In this document: piece by piece, positions 11,551 through 24,865 of the stretch
How positions within the stretch are numbered: position 1 is the stretch's first letter
How the letters are laid out: each line of letters opens with the position of its first letter
Assembly: GCA_949316495.1 (NCBI GenBank)
Contig: OX439005.1
Coordinates: 43,522,682 to 43,586,681, forward strand
Direction of reading: 5' to 3'
Length of the DNA: 64,000 nucleotides
Origin: Amphiduros pacificus
Lineage: Eukaryota > Annelida > Polychaeta > Phyllodocida > Hesionidae
The notes under the pieces: generated by a model
The model's database searches: none
Seen by the model: only the letters and a program-made list of their open reading frames with translations
Told to the model about the DNA's origin: nothing
Made by a program: the position numbers and the translations under genes

Positions 11551-11650
11551 TTATATTGAATGCTGTATTCATGGATACACTGACATCTCAGCACAATACC
11601 ATATTCATCATCTCTGTCTGCATCCTGGCAATACCAGTCCTACTCACCGG
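11494..11650 (+). CDS. SLC46 gene 1, exon 3
   Basis: 157-nt exon, entering in phase 1 and leaving in phase 2. It encodes ILFGVMLCFQAFMAFLGPLI and a second hydrophobic helix ending VLLTG, the last transmembrane pair of the transporter. The same length and phases occur in the second gene. Its acceptor is the last of eight tandem copies; using the copy at 11077 instead would keep the frame and add 139 residues. The donor is CCGG|gtaaat. Confidence 0.9.
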
Positions 11651-11671
11651 GTAAATGTATATCTATTTAAT

Positions 11672-11709
<38 letters not shown>

Positions 11710-11841
11710 TATTTTACTGTACATACTAAATTGCAGTTTGATATATTTTAAATATCACTTTTAAATATTTATCTAATTATTTCAAACAAGTAGAAGATAT
11801 GTAGTATGTACTAAAGATACATAAATCTGATGATTTTGTAG
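11651..11841 (+). other. Intron 3 of SLC46 gene 1 with (GT)n
   Basis: 191-bp intron GTAAAT...TTGTAG. It contains a (GT)n microsatellite at 11674-11708. Confidence 0.8.
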
Positions 11842-11935
11842 GATTGCCAAGAAGATGGAATCTACACTGGAAGAACAACAGGAGATGGTTGAATGCATAA
11901 AATATAATGAGTCACCTGTTGCTATTTCTCATTGA
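11842..11935 (+). CDS. SLC46 gene 1, exon 4 (C-terminal tail)
   Basis: Begins after TTTTGTAG and completes the phase-2 glycine codon, then encodes IAKKMESTLEEQQEMVECIK and NESPVAISH before TGA. A short charged cytosolic tail fits SLC46 proteins. The total coding length of 1494 nt is a multiple of three, which supports the four-exon model. Confidence 0.88.
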
Positions 11936-12046
11936 AACAAACAGTAGTGCATGTAATATATATGTAATATGCATGTAATATTTGTAAGATTCGGAATATC
12001 ATCTTCACATCAAAATGATTGCATATATATTGCTATAAATTCAGGA

Positions 12047-12052
12047 AATAAA
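12047..12052 (+). terminator. Possible poly(A) signal of SLC46 gene 1
   Basis: AATAAA 112 nt after the stop codon, in AT-rich sequence followed by T-rich stretches. It fits a short 3' UTR, but AATAAA is common by chance here. Confidence 0.4.
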
Positions 12053-12224
12053 AGATTCTTGTTTTTAGCTCTGCTGACTTCTTTGAAGTTGCAGAGTTTC
12101 AGGAGTTGGGAAAATGACTGTCAACATTTTCTTCAAAAATCTTCTTCTCCAAAACTACCAGCATTATATGTTTCATGTTTTATATAGAGGTTGATATAGA
12201 GTTGAAGATTCAGATTCTTTCAAA

Positions 12225-13370
12225 TCTTAGTGATGTCACCATTGACCTCTAGGTCACAAAATTTGTAAGGAGCATATCTCAGCAACCACATATGAGAGGA
12301 AATTAAAACTTGTTATACAGAAATGTTTTAGGTCAAGGCTGTGCCTTGTCATACTTTTTTTTACTCATGTGCCCTTTGAACTTGACACATTGACCTTGAA
12401 TTAAAAAATTGTGTACATGCAACATCTCACAACTATTAAAAGTGAATAAAAAGTACTTCATATCTATTATACAACACTCTGTCTAGCACCATAATATATT
12501 TTTTTTTACAAATTTCACCTTTGACCTTGATGCTACGATCTTGACCTTTATCTTAATGTGGAGGTCATATCTCATAAACGATGATCTGGAGATACTAAAT
12601 ATTGCATGGCAACCACAAGGTGTTGTCAGTGTTCACCAAAGGTTTTGTTTGTACTTAAAACCATATGCATCAGTTTTTCATCACATTTCTTAAACTATTT
12701 AATTTTAGTTTCTCAATCAAATATAGATTTGGACGATTCAATCATATGCCCTCCTAATGTAGTGATTATACATTGTCAGGGTGATATTTGTGCTTGAAAA
12801 TTGTTCATAAGAGGGCACATGAAACTTTGAATACTGGAGAGGGTTGGGTGAGAAAATTTAACCTTTTTACTGGCCAAAAATATATCAAGGTTCATACACA
12901 TGATATCAATGCAAAATTATGGCAATTATTCGTTTGGCATTCTGATCAATACATGAAAAATATTATTAAAAAATGATTATATATATATTAATTATAACAT
13001 TTATATGTAAAAGCGTTGGAAATATAGATTCATGTATGCAGAAAATGTTTAGTGGGAGGACACTAATATTTTTGTATGGCTATACACTCATAAATATTAA
13101 TATATGGTATTAGATTACAATGTGGATAGAAAGTTAATGATTTAATTTGAGTTGTTATATTGGTATATTTTCTTGTCAAACACCCAGGGACTAATAAAAA
13201 AGCAAAAGCAGTATTACTCTCACTGAAATATTGATCTGCAATTATTTGTATAACCTTTTAAAAAGTATATTGACTATCAGAGCATTTTTAAGAAGTAAGA
13301 ACATTTACATGACATTTTGACCTTAACATTCATTTCCTAATTGGAAAGGTCACTAAGGTCATGAAATGGC
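12225..13370. repeat. Stretch rich in TGACCT/AGGTCA half-sites
   Basis: At least eight TGACCT or AGGTCA words occur between 12240 and 12570, including 'cacctttgacctt' (12516-12528), a direct repeat with one-base spacing (DR1-like); more lie at 13318-13365. Such 'ttgaccttgacctt' tracts occur widely as degenerate interspersed repeats in invertebrate genomes, so this is probably an old repeat rather than a hormone-response element. No gene. Confidence 0.35.
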
Positions 13371-14219
13371 TAATATGCAACTGGTCATAGATTTTTTAAA
13401 GAAGAATATACCTCTAAATTTTCTGACATTCCAGGCATTTTTGTTAATCGCAAGAGTTATTGGAAAAATCATAACATCTTGGTTTTTTCAACCAAGATGA
13501 ATATGTATTCGTGAAAGGACAATAAGAGGACCTTTCCAATGAGCAATCAGGAAAGGAACTAAGTAGATGTATATTTTAAATTGAATTATATGATATTGGC
13601 AATATTGGTAAATACAGTGTGAAAAATAACAGTAGTTCACACTTTTTGATTGACGAATCAGAAAAGAACCAAGTATATATTTGATATAAAAAAATAATTA
13701 AGTTTCATTGGCAATATTGATAAATGCAAACCTTTTAAAGTCAGAGATTGCATAGAAATGTTTAAAATGTTTAAGACTAAAGGGAATAAGGACAGTTCAA
13801 AATCCAGGCTCAGATGGGGTGAGCATTTTTATGTGGTATATTGCACCTAGCCATATCCCACATCAAGTATACCTGTTTCTCGCTCCCCTGCAGGGTTCCC
13901 AGACTGTTCAAGCTCAACTGATATCAGGGAGCATTCGTGGCCCTGTCTGATTGGACACCCTGGGAGGATGAGGATCAAGAAGCCAGGTCCTTATTAGTGA
14001 TCAAACCCAGAGCCACAAAACTGTTTGACTTAGCGTCCAAGCGTGGAAGCAGCTTTAGAATATAATGCTGAGAATGGTTCTGGTTCTGGTCACTGAATAG
14101 GAGGTGAGTTTGTCTAGTTTGACATTGTATATTAGCATCTTTACATGAACATATGTATGGTGTCTTTACAAAACATAATAAATATTTCAACTTCAAGTAT
14201 ATAGAATCTTTGCTTCATT
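13371..14219. other. Gene-free stretch before the LINE
   Basis: AT-rich to 13800. A more complex block, 13860-14110 (gttcccagactgttcaagct, attggacaccctgggagg), has no coding assignment and may be an unrecognised 5' part of the LINE that follows. Confidence 0.3.
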
Positions 14220-14331
14220 ACAGTTAGGCAGGGTAGGCAGCTATATATATGAGGAATTACAGACAAATGACCCAAAAGAGTTCTGGAGGCAGCTAAAACA
14301 TCTGGGACCCAGAAAAAGCACAAATATTCCA

Positions 14332-15099
14332 ATGGAAGTAGTAGATGATAATGGAAACGTTCTACTTGATCTTGAAAGTGTTCTCCAAACCTGGAAGGAA
14401 AAGTTTAGTCAGTTATACACAAACCTTCCTGCAAATGATGACATGTTTGATGATGAATTCTATAACAGGATTAAACAGCTTAAGACTGATTTTGAAGCAG
14501 AAATGGATGTACTTAATGCCAATGAGACACAAGAACTAAATGCAGAAAATGCAACTGGTTTGAACGACCCAATAACAAAGGAAGAAGTCATTAAAGCAAT
14601 GTCAAATGCCAAAAATGGAAAATCAACAGGTATAGATAATCTACCCAATGAAGTTCTAAAGCAGCCAAATACAGTAACTCTACTACAGAAATTCTTTACT
14701 TTGTGTTTTGAAAAATGTGTTATACCTAGCATGTGGGGCAAGGCAATCATAACCCCTATTCCCAAGGGTAAAGGAAAGGACAAAAGGATGCCAATGAACT
14801 ACAGGGGCATTAGTCTTCTTTCAACAATGTACAAACTGTATAGCTTCATTTTAAACAGACGCCTTTCGAGATATTTGGAAGATAATAGAATAATAATGGA
14901 TGAACAAAATGGCTTTCGTCGTTTGAGAGCATGCATAGATCATTTATTTGTGATAATAACATCTGTTATTCGGAATAGAAAAGCCAGAGGTTTATCCACA
15001 TACTGTTGTTTTGTGGACATGAAAAAAGCCTTCGACCTGTTAGACAGACAATGTTTATTTTACAAACTGCAGTGTGCTGGAGTCAATGGAAACATGTAA
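14332..15099 (+). pseudogene. LINE ORF2, first open segment (RT fingers/palm)
   Basis: 255 codons from an internal ATG. They carry the pre-RT region (EEVIKAMSNAKNGKSTGIDN, the usual 'KAxGxDxxxxE' block), PIPKGKGKD, MNYRGISLLST, EQNGFR and the palm A aspartate in FVDMKKAFD. The segment stops at TAA 15097, well before the YADD box, so it cannot give an active polymerase alone. Confidence 0.85.
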
Positions 15100-15399
15100 A
15101 AGGCTATCATATCTATTTATGGTGACACACAAAGTTGTCTTCGTATAAATGGTCACTATACATCATGGTTTCCAGTAACAGTGGGTGTATGACAAGGTGA
15201 TGTCTTATCACCGACTCTTTTCTCCCTCTACATTAATGACCTTACAGAGGAGATACGGGACTCAAAAATAGGTGTGAAAGTTGATGATTTTATACTTGGA
15301 ATTTTACTTTATGCTGATGACATTTGTCTTTGAGCCGAATCTGAGTCTGATCTCCAAAAACTCCTGGATATTACTAATGATTGGTGCAGAAAATGGAGA

Positions 15400-16518
15400 A
15401 TGGCAATAAGTCTTGAAAAGACAAATGTTGTACATTTTAGGAGAAAATGTCAACCTATGACACAATCTCAATTTAAATGTGGAAATGATATCATAGAAAA
15501 AGTAACATGTTACAAGTATCTAGGATGTATATTGGAAGAAACACTTGATTTGAGTACTATAGCCCATGTTCTAGCCGGAGCTGCATCCAGAGCTCTGGGA
15601 TCAATAATCTCCAAATTCCACCAAGCAGGAGGCATACCATATAAAGTGTACAAAAAAATGTATGAAACATGTGTTGTGCCAATTTCTGATTACTGTGCTG
15701 GAGTATGGGGCTACAAAGTGTATGACAAGATAGACACAGTCCACCACCGTGCCATACGCTCATACCTTGGAGTACACCGATACGCCTCAAATGTGGCTAT
15801 CACAGGTGATATGGGTTGGACTCCCCCAGTAGTGAAGAGAAAAATTAGCAAAATAAAACTGTGGAACAGACTTATCAAAATGAGTGATGCTCGACTGACC
15901 AAGAGAGTCTTACTGTGGGATCTGAAAAACAAGCTTTCAAATACATGGTCATACGATGTGAGAAAGATTTTTCAAGAATGTGATTTTATTGAAAAGAATG
16001 ATAACAAATTGATGTTGAATGAGTCAGAGATGAAAGAGCTTGAAAAACGCCTAATGGAGAATTTTATGATGACTTGGAGAGCCGATCTGATGACACAACC
16101 GAAGCTTAGAACCTACAGACTTTTTAAAAGTAGTTATAGTACAGAAGAATATGTCATTCTTAATCTATCACGATCCTCAAGATCTTATTTAGCTCAACTC
16201 AGAACAGGTATTCTTCCCTTAAAAATTGAAACAGGTCGTTATATGGGACTTAAACCTGAAGACAGAACATGTCCCTTGTGTGGAATGGAGCCAGAAACAG
16301 AGGAGCATTTTATGTTTAAATGCAGTGAATATCTTACCTTAAGAGTTACATGGCTGCAAAAGATTTGTAAAGTATATGATAACTTTCAAGATATGGACCT
16401 GTCTGAAAAATTTAAAATAGTTCTCTCCAATAAGAGGCTGATTAATACCACATCACATTATATCCAACAAGCAATGAACTTAAGGTCAAACAAACTGTAC
16501 AAAAGTTTTAATTTCTAG
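15400..16518 (+). pseudogene. LINE ORF2, C-terminal segment
   Basis: 372 codons in the same frame as the upstream part: thumb region (NVVHFRRKCQPMTQSQF, YKYLGCILEE), the connection region (VVPISDYCAGVWGY, HHRAIRSYLGVHRYA) and the CxxC...HxxxxC motif. It is unusually intact compared with the RT core, so decay has been light: three stops and no obvious frameshift in about 2.3 kb. Confidence 0.85.
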
Positions 16519-16615
16519 TCAAAGTGACTCATAAGCCGCCATGCCGGCTGGTTGTGTTTTAATATTTATATCAATGTTGTTTTTTTTTTAATATGTTACA
16601 CAAGTGTCACTGTAA

Positions 16616-20218
<3,603 letters not shown>

Positions 20219-21575
20219 ATGAAGACAGAGAAATCGCCCGCAATGGATGAAAAAGAGTTACTTACCGTGGAAGCGGAACAGGAAACGGCAGTGGGAAAAG
20301 TTGGATGCGTGGAAGCGGAACAGGAAACGGCAGTGGGAAAAGTTGGATGCGTGGAAGCGGAACAGGAAACGGCAGTGGGAAAAGTTGGATGCGTGGAAGC
20401 GGAACAGGAAGCAGCAGTGGGGAAAGTTGGATGCGTGGTAGCGGAACAGGAAGCAGCAGTGGGAAAGGTTGGATGCGTAGAAGCGGAACAGGAAGCAGCA
20501 ATGGGGAAAGTTGGGTGTGGCTGGAGAAAAGAGTTCACCACTCAGCTGACCTTCCTGCTCTTCTTTACAGTGGACCTGATGCTAGTACCTTACCTTGCAC
20601 AATATGTCATGAACAGGACGGCCGCATCTTTCAACAAGTCTGACCTGGCAACTCTGGGTGGACAACATCAAAGATGCCAGCAAATGGTTAATCTAAGTGG
20701 CAGCGAGATAGAGAACGCAGATTGGACATTTGTCCAACAGGAAGCAGGAGGGCATATGAGTATTATAAATACGTTAGAACTTCTTCCAACCTTTGCAGTT
20801 GCATTGCTTTTGGGGAGTTACAGCGATGTGTCTGGAAGGAGGAAACCTTTATTGTTTTTACCAGCATTTGGGAATCTTCTCTATTCGTGTGCAATCCTAT
20901 TTGATTTTTACCTGCACCCATCTACAATGACTATCATATACTTTGGTGGATTTATGGCCGGAGTGACTGGTGGCAATGTCACGTTTACTTCTGGAGGGGC
21001 CTCTCTCATTGCAGACACTTCAAGCAATGAAGACAGGTCAAGAAAGATGGCCATGCTGGATATCTGCTCTGCTCTTGCTATGGGAGGCAGTAGTATAGCT
21101 GTAGGATATTGGATTAACTGGAATGGATTTGAAGGAACATCGTGGCTGTTATTTGGATTAGCTTCTGTTGCCTGTATAGCAACCTTTTTTGTTGAAGAAA
21201 ACTCTCCCCCAAGTAAGGTATCCTTGAAGAACTACAGTGAAAACGTGAAAAATACATTTAATGTGTGTGCTTACAGTCCTCAGTTATTGAACACAATTGC
21301 TCTGTATATATTAAGTATAGGCATCTACGCCTTCATCCAGATTGGTCAGGAGAGGATATATGTTCTTTACCTGGAGTCCTCCCCTCTCTGCATGGAAAGT
21401 ATTAAGATAGGCTGGTGGCTGTTTGCCCAGGGAACTATTGTTGCTATCTCCACGTATATGTTGCCCAGATGCACCTGTTTGGGGGATTTAGGAATGATTT
21501 ATCTTGGCTACATGTCTAGGGCTACCTCTTCGCTCTGCCTTGCATTTGCCTCAAACTTCACCATTGCATTTACAG
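20219..21575 (+). CDS. SLC46-family transporter 2, exon 1, with N-terminal coding minisatellite
   Basis: First coding exon of the tandem paralogue; with exons 2-4 (22768-22851, 24442-24598, 24733-24865) it encodes 576 residues, about 80 longer than gene 1. The extra length is a cytosolic N-terminus of six 14-residue repeats, VEAEQETAVGKVGC, residues 17-100. After it the family pattern resumes: TM1 (LTFLLFFTVDLMLVPYLAQY), loop with a cysteine (RCQQM) and an NLS sequon, the GSYSDVSGRRK motif, GGNVTFTSGGASLIADTSS, and a second loop cysteine (SSPLCMES). ATG 20219 is the first true ATG in frame; a frame-open upstream TTG at 20204 is unlikely. The exon ends ACAG|gtattg in phase 1. Proton-coupled solute transport is inferred from the family; the substrate is unknown. 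Confidence 0.9.
20267..20518 (+). repeat. In-frame 42-bp coding minisatellite, six units
   Basis: Six 42-bp units encode VEAEQETAVGKVGC (three identical), VEAEQEAAVGKVGC, VVAEQEAAVGKVGC and VEAEQEAAMGKVGC. Unit length is a multiple of three, so copy-number change keeps the frame. Each unit adds two or three acidic residues and one cysteine. The array is absent from the paralogue, so it arose after the duplication or was lost there. All other frames are also free of stops, which creates spurious overlapping frames. Confidence 0.95.
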
Positions 21576-21904
21576 GTATTGTATAATTGATTTCTGAATA
21601 TATTCATTGGTTAATAGATAAATCTGGAATTTCCTATTGAGTGACCCATAACTAGTTATCAAATGCCAAGGGTATGTGGTATAATAACATTTCGAAAATG
21701 CAAATAAAAGCTCTCATATCACACTCCGAAAAGAGTGTGGCATTGAGAATAAGTGGCAGGTTTCTATCTCACCTGTCATATCACAGATTACAGCAGTGAA
21801 AAGATCGTCACTAATAACAAATCATATCTATCAAAAACAACTTTTTCATCCCCTTATATCGTTATATCGAAGGTTCATTGAACCTAAAAGCATTCATGAA
21901 ATCA

Positions 21905-22400
21905 CAAAGATTACAGGCAATTTTACATAGGTTTGGGGTATTCTTAAATGATATGTCGACGCGAAACTGTGATACAAGCAAGCTATCTCACTAAGATCAA
22001 CCAGAATACACTGACCATGGTTACTGAAAGTGCCATGATTACTGAGAGTGCCATGGTTACTGACAGTGCCATGGTTACTGACAGTGCCAAGTACTGGCTG
22101 TACTCTTATGACCACCAGGTCACATGTATACAAGCACATGACCTATATTGTGGTCTGTCAGGGTGTTAGGCCTGTACCGATGCAAAATATTGTTGGTCAA
22201 CAATATTGTTGGTGATATGGCTTACAGAGGTCTGTTTGACCTTGGAGTAATAATTCATTATTACTCCAAGGTCAAACAGACCTCTGTAAGCCATATCACT
22301 CCATTGTCCCAATCAGAAGGTGCCCTATTGTAAGCAACACTTTACTAAGCAGGTCTTTGCACTAGTTCACGTCTCAGCTAAATAAAGTTTGTTGACAAAG
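21905..22400 (+). repeat. Unclassified interspersed repeat, copy B
   Basis: Shares 'ttacaggcaattttacatag', 'aaatgatatgt', 'tgaaagtgccaagtac', 'gtaggcctgtacc.atg', the 'ctctgtaa.cc.atcactcca' block and 'gcaggt.tttgca' with the copies at 6.0, 23.9 and 52.4 kb. Compared with those, it carries an 18-bp tandem expansion and an inverted duplication. Confidence 0.65.
22212..22299. repeat. Perfect 43-bp inverted repeat with 2-nt centre
   Basis: Arms 22212-22254 and 22257-22299 are exact reverse complements around the dinucleotide tc. Only the right arm matches the repeat-family consensus (caaacagacctctgtaa followed by cactcca); the left arm is its inverted copy. An 88-nt perfect hairpin of this kind is best explained by replication template switching and must be recent, because no mismatch has accumulated. 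Confidence 0.97.
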
Positions 22401-22767
22401 TGTTCAATTAATATTTATTGAATAAACTGGAAAGCCCCAAATAGTTCACCATTCTTGACCACTCATGTGAACTTTATTTCAATTCTTCATAAATTGTTAT
22501 GAAGTACAGCATATCGATGGAAAGTATTTCAGCCCAATTTCCTTTGTATTAAAATGAACAATGGCATTGCACAAGAATAATCTTGTCCATTACAAGTAAA
22601 AGAGCCTGGATTAGTAAATCAAATGTAAGATAATAACTTATGTACAGTTTAAAAAAAGGGAAAAGACACCACCGAGGATTATATCTCCATTTATAATTAC
22701 TCCAAGGTTTTAGTGTCTTATATAGACCACCCTATTGTAATGACCTGTCTCTCTTAATTGCTTTTAG

Positions 22768-22851
22768 CTCTGCCGTTCATGGCATTTCAACTTTCACCCT
22801 TATTTGTCAGTCGGTCCATGGCTTCCAAGTTGGTTTCTGAAAGTGAGCATG
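22768..22851 (+). CDS. SLC46 gene 2, exon 2
   Basis: 84 nt between CTTTTAG and CATG|gtgagt, encoding ALPFMAFQLSPLFVSRSMAS and KLVSESEH. Phase 1 on both sides, matching gene 1 exactly in length. Confidence 0.9.
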
Positions 22852-23371
22852 GTGAGTAACTTCTAATAATCATATTACCCTTGATAATGCTCAGGAAATA
22901 TGACAAATAAACACTCTTAGGTTTTATAAATATCATATATAAACCTAATATTGAAATGATATGTTATACAATCATAAGCACAATTAACAGCTTATTCAAC
23001 AGTTATTGAGTGTTCCGGTTAAAGTTAAAAAGTAGAAATCTACAACATTTTACGACATCATTATATTTGTCACGATTACACTACATGTCATAAACGTGTC
23101 ACTATACATATCCGTATAGCATCTACATAACAAAGACAATGTGAAAATAGCGTGAAGGCAATAGATCCAGACAAATCAGATTACATCACACATTTCTTGT
23201 TAGTCCCTGGAGAGATTTTATAAGGCCATTTTCAACCAAATTCTAGCCACCAAGTTTTAAATGCTATGACAGCTTGGCTACAATTATCACAAGTGATATA
23301 ATATAGCCGCCAACACACTACCTATACATGCACATGGTACTCTACCCTTTTCAACTCTTTAATCACCTAAG

Positions 23372-23696
23372 AGGCCACGGGCCGTGGCGCAGTTGGTTAG
23401 AGCGCCAGCTTATTAGCACCAGTTCCTCTGTGGTGATCTAAAGGTCGTGGGTTCGAATCCCGGCCATGCTGAGATTGAACTCATGATACAATTTCCCATA
23501 TGAGCTGAGGCCCGTGCCAAAAGGGTTAACCCGTTGTCCTCGTAAATCTGTGACCGGGTGGGTTGTCATGTCAAGGACCTGCGACATGACAATTCAGTGA
23601 GGCAGCACTATATCTGCTACAAGTAGGTCTCATCACGAAATGACTGAAATAATGTTGAAAGTGATGTAAAGCCCCAAACAAACAAACAAAAACAAA
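23372..23696 (+). mobile_element. tRNA-headed SINE, full length, copy 2
   Basis: Same head, body and (caaa)n tail as copy 1, with the block 'gcccgtgccaaaagggttaa' that copy 1 lacks. The perfect 13-bp target duplication ttaatcacctaag lies at 23359-23371 and 23697-23709. The B box reads gggttcgaatccc. Intronic, same strand as the host gene. Confidence 0.92.
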
Positions 23697-23854
23697 TTAA
23701 TCACCTAAGCCTGTTCTTTACTGTTCTCCTATGGAAAGAACAAATCCTGTCTGGATCCAATGGCATTGGGCTTTGTCACCGAATGTGGCGTATGTTTGGT
23801 CCGATTGTCAGACCATCTGTCTATCTGTTTTTTCTGACCATCTTAAAGCTTTTT

Positions 23855-24250
23855 TGTAAAGATTTGGAGAATGTTTATTAAATGATATGTGGCCATGAAG
23901 CTGCAATAAAACAAGCTCTCTCACTGAAATCAACCAAATACACCAACCATAATTTTTGTGTTTTACTGAAAGTGCCAAGTACACTGTTGTGTGTACAAGC
24001 ATTTGACCTCTATTGTCGTCTGTAATGATGTAAGGCCTGTACCAATAGACACACAGTAATGGACAAACAAGCCCCTGTAAACCAAATCAATCCAGGTGTC
24101 CCATTAGCAGGTTTTTGTATTAGATCACTGGTCAACAAAGCAAAGCTTGTTGAAAAAGTGTCTAATGAATGATTTGGATTCTAATAGAAGACCCATCGAC
24201 TTTAGAACGGTGTATAAATTTATGTTGGGGAAATATGATGCGTAATAACA
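23855..24250 (+). repeat. Unclassified interspersed repeat, copy C
   Basis: Carries 'aaatgatatgtggccatgaa', 'caagctctctcactgaaatc', 'ttttactgaaagtgccaagt', 'aggcctgtaccaatag', 'agcccctgtaaaccaaatca' and 'gatgcgtaataacatttgaa', in the same order as copies A, B and D. Confidence 0.65.
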
Positions 24251-24441
24251 TTTGAACGTTTCACCCCTTTAATTGTATATGACAGAAGGGAGAATTGACA
24301 TTGCATTGATCACACAATTTGGCACTGTCTTAACTTTTCAGATTCCCTGTGCTTGAGAATCTCATTTCAAGACTGCTCCGAATAAACGATGCGTATTATA
24401 TTTTACATATAGAGAATAATATATTGTTTTTACTCTTTCAG

Positions 24442-24598
24442 GTACGATGTTTGGAATAATGATGTGCTTTCAGGCATTTATGACTTTCTTGGGACCACTA
24501 GTGATGAATTCAATATCCATGAAGACTATGAGATCAAATGAAAACACAATATTTCTTATATCGATTGCACTTCTTATCCTACCTATGACACTGACGGG
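24442..24598 (+). CDS. SLC46 gene 2, exon 3
   Basis: 157 nt after ACTCTTTCAG, encoding TMFGIMMCFQAFMTFLGPLV through a second hydrophobic helix to MTLTG. Phase 1 in, phase 2 out, as in gene 1. It begins GTACGA, so here too the acceptor abuts a GT dinucleotide, but in a single copy. Confidence 0.9.
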
Positions 24599-24732
24599 GT
24601 AATTATTACATCATCACAGGTTGTGTAGATACTATGCAGTTTAAACAAAAACTCATATTTATTCAATACAAAACTCAAAATAAGGAAGACATCACACTTC
24701 AATATCATATAGTTATATCTGTTACGTTCCAG

Positions 24733-24865
24733 GTGCGCCAAAAAGACAGAGTCTTTGGTATTGCTTGAGCGGGAAATGTTACTCTCCATTCACTCTGAGG
24801 TCAAGCTTCCTATCAAGAAAAGGAAAGTAACAGTCATCAATACTATAATTGTCTATGTTGTATGA
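24733..24865 (+). CDS. SLC46 gene 2, exon 4 (C-terminal tail)
   Basis: Follows a 134-bp intron ending TTCCAG. It encodes CAKKTESLVLLEREMLLSIH, then a basic stretch (KLPIKKRKV) and a hydrophobic end before TGA. The shared xAKKxES start aligns with exon 4 of gene 1; the rest diverges and is longer. Total coding length 1731 nt, a multiple of three. Confidence 0.87.

Larger units (their letters stand above)
21576..22767 (+). other. Intron 1 of SLC46 gene 2, filled with interspersed repeat
   Basis: GTATTG...TTTTAG, 1192 bp. It holds the tail of one copy (about 21660-21830) and most of another copy (21905-22400) of the unclassified repeat family, an 18-bp tandem (ccatggttactgacagtg, four units, 22016-22088) and a perfect palindrome (22212-22299). 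Confidence 0.8.
22852..24441 (+). other. Intron 2 of SLC46 gene 2
   Basis: GTGAGT...TTTCAG, 1590 bp. It contains a full SINE (23372-23696), a copy of the unclassified repeat (about 23855-24250), and a block at 24260-24375 that recurs at 30625-30735. Unlike gene 1, the exon 3 acceptor is present once only. Confidence 0.8.

Noticed and set aside
10924-11764. Three long overlapping plus-strand frames of 210-270 codons rich in Cys, Ser and Trp
   Set aside because: They are out-of-frame or repeated readings of the 83-bp exon-head array, not genes; only the final 157 nt in one frame is real exon.
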